Assembly (NCBI RefSeq): GCF_016427505.1
Contig: NZ_JAELXS010000009.1
Coordinates: 62,001 to 126,000, forward strand
DNA length: 64,000 nt
Reading direction: 5' to 3'
Source: Sphingomonas mollis
Lineage (GTDB): Bacteria > Pseudomonadota > Alphaproteobacteria > Sphingomonadales > Sphingomonadaceae
Shown: in pieces, positions 17,327 to 27,021 of the stretch
How positions within the stretch are numbered: position 1 is the stretch's first letter
Layout of the letters: the number at the start of each line of letters is the position of its first letter
The notes under the pieces: generated by a model
Told to the model about the DNA's origin: nothing
The model's database searches: none
The model's input: only the letters and a program-made list of their open reading frames with translations
Position numbers and translations under genes: made by a program

Positions 17327-18421
17327 ATGAAGATCGGCGTTCCCAAGGAAATCAAGAATCACGAATATCGCGTGGGACTGACGCCACCATCGGTCGCCGA
17401 ACTGGTCGCGGCCGGACATGAGGTGGTGGTCGAAACGAAGGCTGGTGCGGGCATCGATTTCGAGGATGCCGATTACCGAGCGGCGGGCGCGACCATCCTG
17501 CCGGATGCCCGATCCGTCTTCGCCGGCGCCGAGATGATCGTGAAGGTGAAGGAACCGCAGGCCAGCGAGATCGCCCTGCTGGAGCCACGCCACCTGCTGT
17601 TCACCTATCTGCACCTTGCAGCCGACAAGCCGCAGGCGGAAGGGTTGATGGCGTCGGGCGCAACCTGCATCGCGTATGAGACGGTGACGGCGCAGGGCGG
17701 CGGCCTGCCATTGCTGAAGCCGATGTCGGAGGTCGCAGGGCGCATGTCGGTGCAGGTGGGCGCCCACTATCTGGAGAAGGAACAGGGCGGTCGCGGGGTG
17801 TTGCTGGGCGGCGTGCCGGGCGTGGCGCCGGCCAAGGTCGCGATTCTGGGCGGCGGTGTGTCGGGCATCAATGCCGCGCAGATGGCGGTCGGGATGCGGG
17901 CCGATGTAACGATCTATGACCTGAACATGGCCCGGCTTGCCGAACTGGACATGTTCTTCTCCAGCCAGATCAAGACCGCCTATGCCAGCAAGGCGGCCAT
18001 CGCGGCGGCGGTGAAGAACGCGCATCTGGTGATCGGTGCGGTTCTGGTACCGGGGGCCGCCGCGCCGAAGCTGGTAACGCGTGAGATGCTGAAGACGATG
18101 AAGCGCGGCAGCGTACTGGTCGATATCGCGATCGATCAGGGCGGCTGTTTCGAGACGTCGCACGCCACGACGCATGAGGACCCGGTGTTCGAGGTCGATG
18201 GCGTGATCCATTATTGCGTCGCGAACATGCCCGGCGCGGTGGCGCGGACGTCGGCGTTCGCACTTAACAACGCGACGCTGCCCTTTGCGGTGAAGCTCGC
18301 CAATCTGGGTGCCGACGCGGCGATGGCGGCCGACCCGCATCTGGCGGCGGGTCTCAATGTATCGGGTGGCAAGATTCGCCATGCAGCCGTTGCCGAGGCG
18401 CTCGATCTGCCGCTGAACTGA
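17327..18421 (+). CDS. ald: Alanine dehydrogenase
   Basis: A 364-residue NAD-dependent L-alanine dehydrogenase (pyruvate amination or alanine catabolism). The N-terminus MKIGVPKEIKNHEYRVGLTP, the pyruvate-binding lysine and arginine in that region, the HYLEK segment, and the Rossmann motif ILGGGVSGINAA are all present. GAGAGG precedes the ATG. It is divergent from kup. Confidence 0.95.
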   Translation: MKIGVPKEIKNHEYRVGLTPPSVAELVAAGHEVVVETKAGAGIDFEDADYRAAGATILPDARSVFAGAEMIVKVKEPQASEIALLEPRHLLFTYLHLAADKPQAEGLMASGATCIAYETVTAQGGGLPLLKPMSEVAGRMSVQVGAHYLEKEQGGRGVLLGGVPGVAPAKVAILGGGVSGINAAQMAVGMRADVTIYDLNMARLAELDMFFSSQIKTAYASKAAIAAAVKNAHLVIGAVLVPGAAAPKLVTREMLKTMKRGSVLVDIAIDQGGCFETSHATTHEDPVFEVDGVIHYCVANMPGAVARTSAFALNNATLPFAVKLANLGADAAMAADPHLAAGLNVSGGKIRHAAVAEALDLPLN

Positions 18422-18481
18422 CTCACCAGAAGCGGAACACATTGTGAACAGGGGTGTTGGTCAACCGGAAGGATTTTTGCG

Positions 18482-18703
18482 ATGACCGACACCCCGAACC
18501 CGAAGACCGAAACCTTTTCCAATGCCGAGAAGGACCCCGACGACTGGACCACCGGCGACGAGCCGATGACCGGCGCACAGGCCAGCTACCTCAAGACCTT
18601 GAGCGAAGAAGCGCATGAGGAATTCGACGACAAGCTGAGCAAGGCGGACGCCTCGAAGCGGATCGATGAGTTGCAGGCAAAAACAGGACGTGGCGCGTCC
18701 TGA
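18482..18703 (+). CDS. DUF3072 domain protein
   Basis: A 73-residue highly polar, acidic protein. The central DDWTTGDEPMTGAQASYLKT matches DUF3072, and the C-terminal half (LSKADASKRIDELQAK) resembles a short helix-forming segment seen in many stress-related small proteins. GGAAGGA precedes the ATG. Function unknown. It stands alone, convergent with the cytochrome c maturation operon. Confidence 0.8.
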   Translation: MTDTPNPKTETFSNAEKDPDDWTTGDEPMTGAQASYLKTLSEEAHEEFDDKLSKADASKRIDELQAKTGRGAS

Positions 18704-18707
18704 TCGT

Positions 18708-19334
18708 TCAGCGGTCCAGCATCTGCCGGAGATTGTCGATCAGCGCGAGCCGTTCGACAATTGCCGGTCTATAGACAGCGTCGGGTGCCGTCAGCGACAG
18801 TGCCCGACGCCATGAAGCCTCAGCCCCATCGACATCGCCGGCACGTGCGAGAGCCATTCCCCGAAAGAACGGTGGCCCGGGATGACGTGGATCAAGCTGG
18901 GCAGCGTGACTAAAGGCCAGCGCCGCCGCCGGCGATAGCTGACCATGGTCATGCCGGGCGATCGCGTCGCCGAGCGCCGTCCACAGTTGCACGCTTTTCG
19001 GCGAGTTGCGGATGCCGCCCAGAATAGTCTGCACTTCGTATCGCGACGATCCATTGCGCGACAGCGCATCGGCTGCCGTCAGATACGCCCCCTCGGCACC
19101 GAAGCGACCGAACATCTGACCGCGGATATCGGTAATCGCCGGATCGGTGGCCAGCGTCTCGCCGGCTGGTATCGCAAGCTGTGCAGGAAGATCGGGTCGG
19201 CATTGCAGCGCATATCCGGTCGCGCCCAGCATCAACGCGGCGCCGACCATCGACCACACCAGTCGCGGCAGGCGCAGCAGCACCAACGCGACAAACGCCG
19301 CCGCCATCATGATCACGAGCGCCAGCCAGCCCAT
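18708..19334 (-). CDS. TPR protein of cytochrome c maturation (CcmI/CycH C-terminal type)
   Basis: A 208-residue membrane protein that ends the ccm operon. Two N-terminal transmembrane segments are followed by tetratricopeptide-like repeats (YLTAADALSRNG and PGPPFFRGMALARAGDVDGA regions). By family it chaperones apocytochrome c to the CcmF/CcmH ligation complex. Its ATG shares the A of the ccmH stop (TGATG). It is shorter than full-length CcmI proteins, which are often about 400 residues. Confidence 0.8.
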   Translation of the reverse strand: MGWLALVIMMAAAFVALVLLRLPRLVWSMVGAALMLGATGYALQCRPDLPAQLAIPAGETLATDPAITDIRGQMFGRFGAEGAYLTAADALSRNGSSRYEVQTILGGIRNSPKSVQLWTALGDAIARHDHGQLSPAAALAFSHAAQLDPRHPGPPFFRGMALARAGDVDGAEASWRRALSLTAPDAVYRPAIVERLALIDNLRQMLDR

Positions 19335-19735
19335 CAACGTCGCCGCCTGAAACTGGCTCGGGCGATCCACACACCCAGCCCGAGAAGCAGGACCGGCGTC
19401 GCCCACAACAGCGACGTCGCCGCGGACAGCGGCGGGTCATAGGAGATATAGTCGCCGTATCGCCCGATCAGCCAGTCGCGGATCGCGATCGGCGATTCGC
19501 CGGCCTGAATGCGCTGACGAACCAGAGCGCGCATGTCGCCCGCCATCGTCGCATCGCTGTCTGCAATCGACTGGCCCTGACAGACGACGCAGCGCAGCGT
19601 TTCCATCAACGCCTTTGCCGCCGCCTCCTGCGTCGGATCGGCAAGCTGCGTGTCGGCGAGCGCCGCGGGCGCGGTCGATTGAGCGAGCGCGATGGCCGGC
19701 GACAGGGCCAGAACGATGGGTAGTAATATCCTCAC
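19334..19735 (-). CDS. ccmH: Cytochrome c-type biogenesis protein CcmH (CycL)
   Basis: A 133-residue thiol-disulfide protein that reduces apocytochrome c for heme ligation. It has a signal peptide, the diagnostic LRCVVCQ motif, and one C-terminal transmembrane helix. GTG 19735 overlaps the dsbE stop as GTGA. Confidence 0.93.
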   Translation of the reverse strand: MRILLPIVLALSPAIALAQSTAPAALADTQLADPTQEAAAKALMETLRCVVCQGQSIADSDATMAGDMRALVRQRIQAGESPIAIRDWLIGRYGDYISYDPPLSAATSLLWATPVLLLGLGVWIARASFRRRR

Positions 19736-20259
19736 CGCAGTTTCCGAAAATCGGCGAGGATCTCGTCGACCTGCTCTGGCCGGATATCGCCGACATATTG
19801 CCGCACGACGATGCCCTTGCCGTCGATCAGGAACGTCTCCGGCACGCCGGACGAGCCGAGCGACAATTGCACCGCGCTGACCCGGTCGTCGCCGATCCGT
19901 GCATAAGGATCGCCGACACGCGCCAGGAACCGGCGGATCGCCGGTGTCGTATCGCGAATCGCGATAGCGTCGATCGGTACGCCCGCTGCCTTCAGGCGCA
20001 TCAACTGCGGAGCCTCCGCCACGCATGGCACGCACCAACTGGCGAACACGTTCAACAGGCGCGGCCCCTGCCCCGCCATCGCCGCGCTCGACAGACCCGG
20101 CTTGCCGGGAATCAGCGGCGGCAGCGAAAACGCCGGCAACGGCTTGCCGATCAGCGCCGACCGTACCGTCCGATCGGCCGGTCGCATCAAACCCGATGCG
20201 ACGACCGCGAAGAGCAGAGCGAAGCCGACCAGCGGCAGCCAGAGTACACGCCGCGTCAC
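19732..20259 (-). CDS. dsbE: Thiol:disulfide interchange protein DsbE/CcmG
   Basis: A periplasmic membrane-anchored thioredoxin of 175 residues with an N-terminal helix, then the active site ASWCVPC and the cis-proline segment GVPETFLID. It supplies reductant to the apocytochrome thiols. GTG 20259 overlaps the ccmF stop (GTGA). Confidence 0.93.
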   Translation of the reverse strand: MTRRVLWLPLVGFALLFAVVASGLMRPADRTVRSALIGKPLPAFSLPPLIPGKPGLSSAAMAGQGPRLLNVFASWCVPCVAEAPQLMRLKAAGVPIDAIAIRDTTPAIRRFLARVGDPYARIGDDRVSAVQLSLGSSGVPETFLIDGKGIVVRQYVGDIRPEQVDEILADFRKLR

Positions 20260-22172
20260 AGCCACGCCGGTTCCGGCCGGGAACGGCGGCGCGGCCGCAC
20301 TCGCCCAAGCAGCGACAGCGCACCGCCCAATGCCACCAACACGCCGCCGAACCAGATCAGCGTCACGAACGGTTTCCACCACAACCGCAACTGCCAGCGC
20401 CCCCGGCCATCCGCCACGCCCAGCACGGTATATAGCTGACCATCCAGCACGGTCGCGATCGCCGACTCGCTGGTCGTCGTCGGCGGATCGGTGAAGGTGC
20501 GCGATTGCGGGTACAGGCGTCGCGATCCACCATCGCGGGTCACGGTCAATTGCGCCTGCAACGCCGACCAATTGTCCGCCACCACGGGCGAAATGCCGTC
20601 CAGCGTCACCCGGTATGGCCCGATCCGCGTTGCGTCACCCGGTCTGAGGGCGATCAGGCGCTCGGCGGTGAAGGCGGCGTCACACGCCATGCCTGCCAGT
20701 GATACGGCAATGCCCAGATGCGCGATGACCATCCCCCAGGTGAATAGCGGCGTCCGGCGCAGATCACGCTTCCACAAGGGCGCGACGCTCGCCACCGCCA
20801 GACCCGTCGCCGCGCTCAGTCCCAGCAGCGGCAGCACACCGATCGGCATCGCGAACACGATCAGCCCTGCAAAGGCAAAGGCCGTCGCGGCGATCGGCCA
20901 GGTCGCCCGCGCGATCACCGCCTGCGCCTCATCCCGTCGCCAGCGCAGCAGCGGGCCGACCGCCATGATCGCCACGAGCAGCAACGCGATCGGTCCCGCC
21001 GCCTTGTTGAAGAACGGCGGCCCCACGGACAATTGCACGCCGAAACCGGCGGCGACGATCGGGTAAAGCGTACCGATCAACACGATGCCGAGGATCACCG
21101 ACAGCAACAGGTTGTTGGCGACCAGCCCGCCCTCGCGACTGACCGGATCGAACATCGTCCCCTGCCGCACCGTCCCGACACGCGCGGCAAACAGCACCAG
21201 CGCTCCGCCGATATAGATGACCAGGAGCGCGAGGATGAACGCCCCCCGACGCGGGTCGACCGCAAAGGCATGGACGCTGGTCAGGATGCCCGATCGGACA
21301 AGGAACGTGCCCAGCATCGACATCGAGAACGCGACCACCGCCAGCATCACCGTCCACGCACGCAAGCCGTCGCGCGTCGCCAGCACCGTCACCGAATGGA
21401 GCAACGCGGTCGCCGCCAGCCACGGCATCAGTGATGCATTCTCGACCGGGTCCCAGAACCACCAGCCACCCCAGCCGAGTTCGTAATAGGCCCAATAGCT
21501 GCCCGCCGTGATCCCCAGCGTCAGGAATATCCACGCGCCCAGCACCCAAGGCCGCATCGCCCGCGCGAACTCGCGCCCCACGTCGCGCGTCACCAGCGCA
21601 CCGACCGCAAACGAGAACGCCACCGACAGTCCGACATAACCGGCGTAAAGCGTCGGTGGGTGGAATGCCAGGCCGGGGTCCTGCAACAGCGGGTTCAACC
21701 CCATGCCATCGGCCGGTGCCGGCTCCAGCCGGGCGAACGGGTTCGACGCGAACAACAGGAACGCATAAAAGCCCAGCGCGATCGCCGCCTGCGCGCCAAG
21801 CGTCGCGATTAGGGTTCGTTCCGGTAGCCGTCGTTCCAGCAAGGCGACCGCACCGCCGGCAAGACCGAGGATCGTCACCCACAGCAGCATCGATCCCTCG
21901 TGGTTGCCCCACGCGCCGGCCACTTTGTACAGCCACGGCTTGGCGGAATGGCTGTTCGCCGCGACCAGCGCGACCGACATGTCCGATCGCCAGAACACCG
22001 CGATCAACACGCCCATCGCCACGATCGCCAATACGCCCTGGACTACCGCCACCGGCCGGACCGCCGCCATGACCTCGCCGTTGCCCTTCAGCCCCAGCGC
22101 CGCCATCAGGAGTTGCAGGGCAGCGAGCGCCGCCGCCAGCCACAATGCGGCAAGACCGGCTTCAGCGAGCAA
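20256..22172 (-). CDS. ccmF: Heme lyase CcmF
   Basis: A multi-pass protein of 638 residues that ligates heme to apocytochrome c. The tryptophan-rich WWD-type domain is visible (GWGGWWFWDPVENASLMPW), with flanking periplasmic histidines. I set the start at TTG 22172, where MLAEAGLAALWLA matches the family N-terminus. It overlaps ccmE by 11 bp; longer frames would read through ccmE. Confidence 0.92.
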   Translation of the reverse strand: MLAEAGLAALWLAAALAALQLLMAALGLKGNGEVMAAVRPVAVVQGVLAIVAMGVLIAVFWRSDMSVALVAANSHSAKPWLYKVAGAWGNHEGSMLLWVTILGLAGGAVALLERRLPERTLIATLGAQAAIALGFYAFLLFASNPFARLEPAPADGMGLNPLLQDPGLAFHPPTLYAGYVGLSVAFSFAVGALVTRDVGREFARAMRPWVLGAWIFLTLGITAGSYWAYYELGWGGWWFWDPVENASLMPWLAATALLHSVTVLATRDGLRAWTVMLAVVAFSMSMLGTFLVRSGILTSVHAFAVDPRRGAFILALLVIYIGGALVLFAARVGTVRQGTMFDPVSREGGLVANNLLLSVILGIVLIGTLYPIVAAGFGVQLSVGPPFFNKAAGPIALLLVAIMAVGPLLRWRRDEAQAVIARATWPIAATAFAFAGLIVFAMPIGVLPLLGLSAATGLAVASVAPLWKRDLRRTPLFTWGMVIAHLGIAVSLAGMACDAAFTAERLIALRPGDATRIGPYRVTLDGISPVVADNWSALQAQLTVTRDGGSRRLYPQSRTFTDPPTTTSESAIATVLDGQLYTVLGVADGRGRWQLRLWWKPFVTLIWFGGVLVALGGALSLLGRVRPRRRSRPEPAWL

Positions 22173-22596
22173 GCGTCGTCGTTTCGTGCATCTTGCCGGC
22201 CAGTTCGGGCGGCATGTACTTCTCGTCATGCTTGGCCAGCAGATTGGTCGCGACGAACGCGCCGGTCGATTGGAATTGCCCCTCGGCCACGACCCCCGAT
22301 CGCTCACGGAACAGGTCCGGGACGATTCCGGCGAAAGTGACGGGCGTCGTCGCCCGACCATCGGTCACCACGAAGTGTACGGTCACGCCATCCGCCGCTC
22401 GCTTCACCGAGCCTGCCTCGACCATGCCGCCCAGCCGTACGGCCCGTCCCAGCGGCAAGCCTTCGCGCTGCACGTCGGACGGGGCGTAGAAGAACGCGGC
22501 CTGATCCTTGAGCGCCGATAGCGCCAGCAGGGCCGCGACACCGACCGCGGCCAGCGCCAGCAACACTAATGTCAGCCGCTGATTCTTGGCCCTCAT
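22162..22596 (-). CDS. ccmE: Heme chaperone CcmE
   Basis: A 144-residue membrane-anchored OB-fold protein. The heme-binding histidine is in LAKHDEKYMPPE. One N-terminal helix anchors it in the inner membrane. It overlaps ccmD by 4 bp. Confidence 0.95.
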   Translation of the reverse strand: MRAKNQRLTLVLLALAAVGVAALLALSALKDQAAFFYAPSDVQREGLPLGRAVRLGGMVEAGSVKRAADGVTVHFVVTDGRATTPVTFAGIVPDLFRERSGVVAEGQFQSTGAFVATNLLAKHDEKYMPPELAGKMHETTTLAR

Positions 22597-22697
22597 CGCT
22601 CGGCCCGCTTCATCGCGAGATAACTGACGACAACGAGCAAGGCCGCACCGCCCAGCGTGACGGCATAAGCGGCGGCGACGAATGGCCAGGGGTTCAT
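22593..22697 (-). CDS. ccmD: Heme exporter protein CcmD
   Basis: A 34-residue single-helix protein (MNPWPFVAAAYAVTLGG followed by a hydrophobic run and KRAER). It overlaps both ccmC and ccmE by 4 bp. Size, topology and position fit CcmD, which helps release heme-loaded CcmE. Confidence 0.85.
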   Translation of the reverse strand: MNPWPFVAAAYAVTLGGAALLVVVSYLAMKRAER

Positions 22698-23419
22698 ATG
22701 CGCGCCATCCGTCGCAACCGCGCCTCGGCCTTCGCCGTCGCGAGCATCGTCCGCATCCGCATTAGTACGATCCCGGCGAACAGGAAGGAGAAGCCTGCCA
22801 GCATGATCGGCAGCGGCCACAGGATCGATCCGGCAATGGTGGATTTCGTCAAACCGATGCTCGGTCCCTGATGCAGTGTGTTCCACCATACCACCGAATA
22901 CCGGATAATCGGCAACAGGATCGTTCCTGCCAGTCCGAACAACGCCGGTACGCGGCCATCGCCGCCCCGATCGTTATCGGCACGGGCCAGCGCGATATAG
23001 GCGACATAGACGAAGAACAGCAGCAGCATCGACGTCAGCCGCCCATCCCATTGCCACCATGTCCCCCAGGTCGGTCGTCCCCAGATCGATCCGGTGACTA
23101 GGCAGATGCCGGCGAACACCGCTCCCGGCACGGCGATCGCTCGCGCCGCAATCGTCGCCAGAGGATGGCGCCAGATCAGGAGCGCGATCGACGACAGGGC
23201 AATACCGCTCCACCCGCCCATGCCCAGCCATGCGGCCGGGACATGAATGTAGAGGATGCGCACCGTCTCGCCCTGCAGATAATCCGGCGGCGTCTGCGTC
23301 AGCCCCGCCCAGCAGCCAATCGCGATCAGCGCGATACCGGCCCAGACCAGCATCGGCGTCAACGGCCGGGCGATCGTCAGGAAGCGCGCAGGATTGGCGA
23401 AGGCATGAAGCGTGGGCAC
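22694..23419 (-). CDS. ccmC: Heme handling protein CcmC
   Basis: A six-helix inner-membrane protein of about 241 residues that attaches heme to CcmE. The WWD motif reads WGTWWQWDGRLTS, with histidines before and after (IHVPAAW, NTLHQGPS). GTG 23419 gives MPTLHAFANPARFL, which fits the family start; GTG 23458 would add 13 residues. It begins the operon here, with no ccmA or ccmB in front. Confidence 0.92.
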   Translation of the reverse strand: MPTLHAFANPARFLTIARPLTPMLVWAGIALIAIGCWAGLTQTPPDYLQGETVRILYIHVPAAWLGMGGWSGIALSSIALLIWRHPLATIAARAIAVPGAVFAGICLVTGSIWGRPTWGTWWQWDGRLTSMLLLFFVYVAYIALARADNDRGGDGRVPALFGLAGTILLPIIRYSVVWWNTLHQGPSIGLTKSTIAGSILWPLPIMLAGFSFLFAGIVLMRMRTMLATAKAEARLRRMARI

Positions 23420-23540
23420 GATACGCAAATTATTACGGCAGATTTTCGCCGTCGTCACGCGCGAGTTGCGTCATCACAAAGACCAACGGGCACCCCGACG
23501 ATAAATCCTCTGACGGAAGAGCATCGAAGCCCGACCGGAC

Positions 23541-24590
23541 TTAACGCCCGATCAGCCGCTGTGCGATCTGGTCGGCGACATCCGACGCCGGCAGCCCCGA
23601 CCGTTCGCTCTCCGCCCAAACCTCGTTCAGTCGCTCGGGGATCTTCGCGATGCGTGCCATCACCTCGGCCTCGTCGCCATGGCCGAGATATTCAAGGCCG
23701 ACATTGATGATGCCGCCCGCATTGATGACATAATCGGGTGCATACAGGATGCCGCGCTCGTGCACGCGCAAGCCATCGGCGCGTGTGGCGAGCTGGTTGT
23801 TCGCACCGCCCGCGATTACTCTGGCAGTGAGTTCGCCGATCGATTGCTCGGTCAGGATCGCGCCCAGGGCATTCGGGCTGAACAGGTCGACGTCCTGCAC
23901 CAGGATCGCCTCCGCCGGCACCGACGTCGCGCCCAGTTCGGCGGCCAGCGCCTGCGCGCGGCCTTCGTTCACGTCCGCCAGCGTCAGGATCGCGCCGTCC
24001 TTTGCCAGCAACCGGGCCAAGCCGCCACCGACCGAACCGACGCCCTGAACGGCGACGCGCACGCCCTTCATGTCGGTTGCGCCGAGACCGCGCGCAGCGG
24101 CCGCCTTCACGCCGAGATATACGCCGTGCGCCGTATACGGACCCGGATCGCCGCCCGCCGCACCGCTCGCCACCGGCAATCCGGAGACGTAGCGCGTCTG
24201 GCCTGCAATCACCTTCATCCGCGCTTCGGACATGCCGACATCTTCGGCGGTCACATATTTGCCGCCGAGCGATTCGACGACGCGGCCAAAGGCTTCGAGT
24301 TGATCGGTGGTGATCGTGTCGCCGGGGTTCGCCGCCAGCACGACCCCCTTGCCGCCGCCAAGCTCCAGACCGGCCATCGCGTTCTTGAAGCTCATGCCGC
24401 GCGACAGGCGCAGTGCGTCGGTGATCGCGCGGTCGCTGTCGGCATAATGCCAGAAGCGGACGCCGCCCGCAGCCGGACCCAGCTTGGTGGAGTGGATCGC
24501 GATGACCGCCCTCAACCCGGATACGGGATCGGTGAAGAGATGGACGCCCTCATGGTCGTCGAAATCGGGGAAACCCCAGTCATGGGTCAT
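23541..24590 (-). CDS. Leucine/valine/phenylalanine-type amino acid dehydrogenase
   Basis: A 349-residue NAD-dependent amino acid dehydrogenase. The glycine-rich catalytic segment is MAGLELGGGKGVV with its lysine. The Rossmann motif is VQGVGSVGGGLARLL, and APDYVINAGGIINV is typical of leucine dehydrogenases. ATG 24590 follows GGACATTCGCG. A tRNA-His gene lies just upstream on the same strand. Substrate choice among branched and aromatic residues is not resolved. Confidence 0.88.
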   Translation of the reverse strand: MTHDWGFPDFDDHEGVHLFTDPVSGLRAVIAIHSTKLGPAAGGVRFWHYADSDRAITDALRLSRGMSFKNAMAGLELGGGKGVVLAANPGDTITTDQLEAFGRVVESLGGKYVTAEDVGMSEARMKVIAGQTRYVSGLPVASGAAGGDPGPYTAHGVYLGVKAAAARGLGATDMKGVRVAVQGVGSVGGGLARLLAKDGAILTLADVNEGRAQALAAELGATSVPAEAILVQDVDLFSPNALGAILTEQSIGELTARVIAGGANNQLATRADGLRVHERGILYAPDYVINAGGIINVGLEYLGHGDEAEVMARIAKIPERLNEVWAESERSGLPASDVADQIAQRLIGR

Positions 24591-24618
24591 CGCGAATGTC
24601 CGGGGGGAGGAGAGATAG

Positions 24619-24696
24619 TGGGGCGACCGACGGGACTTGAACCCGCAACTTCCGGCATCACAAGCCGACGCTCTAACCAATTGAACTACGGTCGCC
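24619..24696 (-). tRNA. tRNA-His (anticodon GTG)
   Basis: The acceptor GCGACCG pairs with CGGTCGC, an additional G lies at -1 as required for histidine tRNA, and CCA is encoded. The anticodon loop TTGTGAT gives GTG. The T arm contains GGTTCAAGTCC. Confidence 0.96.
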
Positions 24697-24743
24697 GCGA
24701 AGGTTGGAGCCTCTAGCGGCACGACCCGCCGACCGTCAAGCGG

Positions 24744-25469
24744 TCACAGACGTCCTTCGACCGAAAGAGCATATCCGTCACCACCACGCACGAAACCCGC
24801 CGCCTCCAGTCGCGTCGCCGCGACGGGATCGCCAGGCCGTATCGACAGGTCGGCGCGGTACCGGCCGTTGCCACCGATGCGCAGCGTGACCGACTCCGTT
24901 CCCGCCTGACTCGACAGCGGCAACACCAGCGCCCCCGAATCGCATCGCGCCACGCCAGCGACGGAGGGCGGCACACCGATGCCGGCGACATCCCCCGTCA
25001 GCGCCGCACGTACCCGTCCCTCGGCCGCGATGCAGCGATCGTCCTCGAACCGTACCGTTACGTCATCCAGATCGAGGCTGGTGACCGGCAACGGCTGAAA
25101 CGCGCGCCCCGTGGCGATCCGTGCCGTCATCCCGCCGATGCCGTAGCCATGACGGCTGACAAAAGCATTGCCCGACAGCGGCGGAGCGCCGGTGCCGCCC
25201 GGCCCGGTCAGCATCATCGTCGCCCGCCCGGTCAACAAGGGCAACGGCGACAGACGGGCCGACAGATCGCCCATCGCCAGATCGCCGAATTGCGCCTCAC
25301 GCAGCGTCGATCCCCAGATCGTTCCGGTCACCGACCGCGCCAGCAGCCCCTGTTCGCCTGCGCCCGCCCAACCCAGCACCAGTCGCATCGGCAGGAACAC
25401 GATCAGACAGATCAGCAGCATCGCACCGAACAGCACGGCCGGCGCGGTGGACAGTCGAATACGCCTCAT
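24744..25469 (-). CDS. gspN: Type II secretion protein N
   Basis: A 241-residue protein with one N-terminal transmembrane helix and a beta-rich periplasmic part, ending in a VEGRL tail. Position at the end of the gsp operon and the LARSVTGTIWGSTL segment identify GspN. It overlaps gspM by 4 bp. Its role in the T2SS is not essential in most species. Confidence 0.8.
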   Translation of the reverse strand: MRRIRLSTAPAVLFGAMLLICLIVFLPMRLVLGWAGAGEQGLLARSVTGTIWGSTLREAQFGDLAMGDLSARLSPLPLLTGRATMMLTGPGGTGAPPLSGNAFVSRHGYGIGGMTARIATGRAFQPLPVTSLDLDDVTVRFEDDRCIAAEGRVRAALTGDVAGIGVPPSVAGVARCDSGALVLPLSSQAGTESVTLRIGGNGRYRADLSIRPGDPVAATRLEAAGFVRGGDGYALSVEGRL

Positions 25470-25942
25470 GCCGCCCGCCGCCGCAAGACCAAGCGACCGG
25501 CCACGGTACGGTCGCCATTATCGGTGAGGGTCGCGCTTTCCACGACGATCCCTGCCCGTTCCAGTCGAGCCAGCCATGCAGTCAAGGCAGATCCCTTCGC
25601 GGACTGGATGGATATACGGACGCCGTCATTGCCGTCGGGATCGAGACTTGCCAGCGGGAACCCGGCCTGATCGGCGCGGGCGCGAACCGCATCCGCCAGC
25701 GATCCGGTCAGGAGCGGCATCCGCGCGGCCCGCGCATCACGCAGCGCATCGACCCGCGCTGCGGTTTCGCCGAACCGCACGACGGCCGCCGCATGCCGTT
25801 CCCGCGCCCCCGCCATCATATCGCTCATCGGCCGGATCACGAGTCCCCAGACGATCGTGACCGCGGCCAGCGCCGCCATCACCAGCAGCAACCGCTGCTC
25901 GCGTTTCGACCGGCCATCGAACCAGCTACGTAATGCAGTCAT
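25466..25942 (-). CDS. gspM: Type II secretion protein M
   Basis: A 158-residue bitopic protein: a short cytosolic N-terminus (WFDGRSKREQRLLL), one helix, and a ferredoxin-like periplasmic domain. It pairs with GspL in the inner-membrane platform. It overlaps gspL and gspN by 4 bp each. Confidence 0.85.
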   Translation of the reverse strand: MTALRSWFDGRSKREQRLLLVMAALAAVTIVWGLVIRPMSDMMAGARERHAAAVVRFGETAARVDALRDARAARMPLLTGSLADAVRARADQAGFPLASLDPDGNDGVRISIQSAKGSALTAWLARLERAGIVVESATLTDNGDRTVAGRLVLRRRAA

Positions 25943-27021
25943 CGGGCGCGCACCGTCATCTCACCGGTCACCCGATTGCCGGATGCCTGAAACACGCTCG
26001 CCTGCACGGCGAAACCCGCCGCCTCCAGCGCACGTTTCAGGTCGGTCGCCAACGCCTCACGCTCGGTCGCGACGGTCAGGCGCAGATCGCCATTGGCGGC
26101 GAAGTCGATCGCGGTCACTTCGGTCCCCGGAACGGCGCGGACCGCCGCAAAGGCGGCGGCGGTCGTGGTGGAAAAGCCCAGCCCCGGCCCAATCACGCGA
26201 CCGGTCCGCTCACTCAACTGGCGATCGGCATCTGTCACCGTCTCGCCCCGCGGCAATCCGGTCGCGGCCAGCGCATCCGCCCGCGCCTCCAGCGCATCGG
26301 CGGCAAAACGGTATTTGGCCAGCCGGACGAGCGAGATCGCCAGCGTCACGCCAACGATCGCCACGCCCAACACCGCCAATCGCCGGATCAACCGCCAATC
26401 GACGGCCAGACGACGTCGCCGCGCGAACATTCCCTGCCGCAGGTCGAGGGAGGGCGACAGGGCGGCGGCAGCGATCGCCTGATCCAGCGGCTCATGCGCC
26501 AGCGGGGTCAACGACTGGCCCATCGTCACCAGTTCGGTCAGCCGCGTCTCGTCGGCGAAACCACTGGTCCGTCCCCGCACCAGCGCCTGTCCGGCGATCG
26601 TCGCCTGCCAATACCCCTCGTCCGGGCGCGGCAACAGCAGCGGGGCGGGCACCATCGCGACCGGATCGACGCCGACGCGCGCCAGCATCTCCAGCCAGTC
26701 GCGCATCGCGGCTGTTCCGACGACGGCGATCGGCCGGTCGGTGCCGTCCGATTTGTCCTCTTGCCCGATTGCGACGTGTAGCTCGCCCGGCGGCGCAGCG
26801 CTGGCCTCTGCGGCAAGGATGCGCGCGGCGGCGGTGGCCTGAGCGGTGGAGCGGGTCGGCAGGTCGGCCCAGTGCAGGGTCACCGCATCGGCAGGCGCCA
26901 CCGCGATCACCGGGTCTTCGCCGGCGGGAATGCCATCGCCGCGCGCCATCAGGCCGACATCGCCGAATCGCATCCAGCGGAAGCCGATGTCACCGGCGGG
27001 AAGGAACAGGAGCGTGGTCAT
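25939..27021 (-). CDS. gspL: Type II secretion protein L
   Basis: A 360-residue inner-membrane platform protein that couples the GspE ATPase to the assembly. The cytosolic actin-like domain comes first, one transmembrane helix lies near residue 240 (LGVAIVGVTLAISLV), and a periplasmic domain follows. ATG 27021 overlaps the gspK stop (ATGA). Confidence 0.87.
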   Translation of the reverse strand: MTTLLFLPAGDIGFRWMRFGDVGLMARGDGIPAGEDPVIAVAPADAVTLHWADLPTRSTAQATAAARILAAEASAAPPGELHVAIGQEDKSDGTDRPIAVVGTAAMRDWLEMLARVGVDPVAMVPAPLLLPRPDEGYWQATIAGQALVRGRTSGFADETRLTELVTMGQSLTPLAHEPLDQAIAAAALSPSLDLRQGMFARRRRLAVDWRLIRRLAVLGVAIVGVTLAISLVRLAKYRFAADALEARADALAATGLPRGETVTDADRQLSERTGRVIGPGLGFSTTTAAAFAAVRAVPGTEVTAIDFAANGDLRLTVATEREALATDLKRALEAAGFAVQASVFQASGNRVTGEMTVRAR

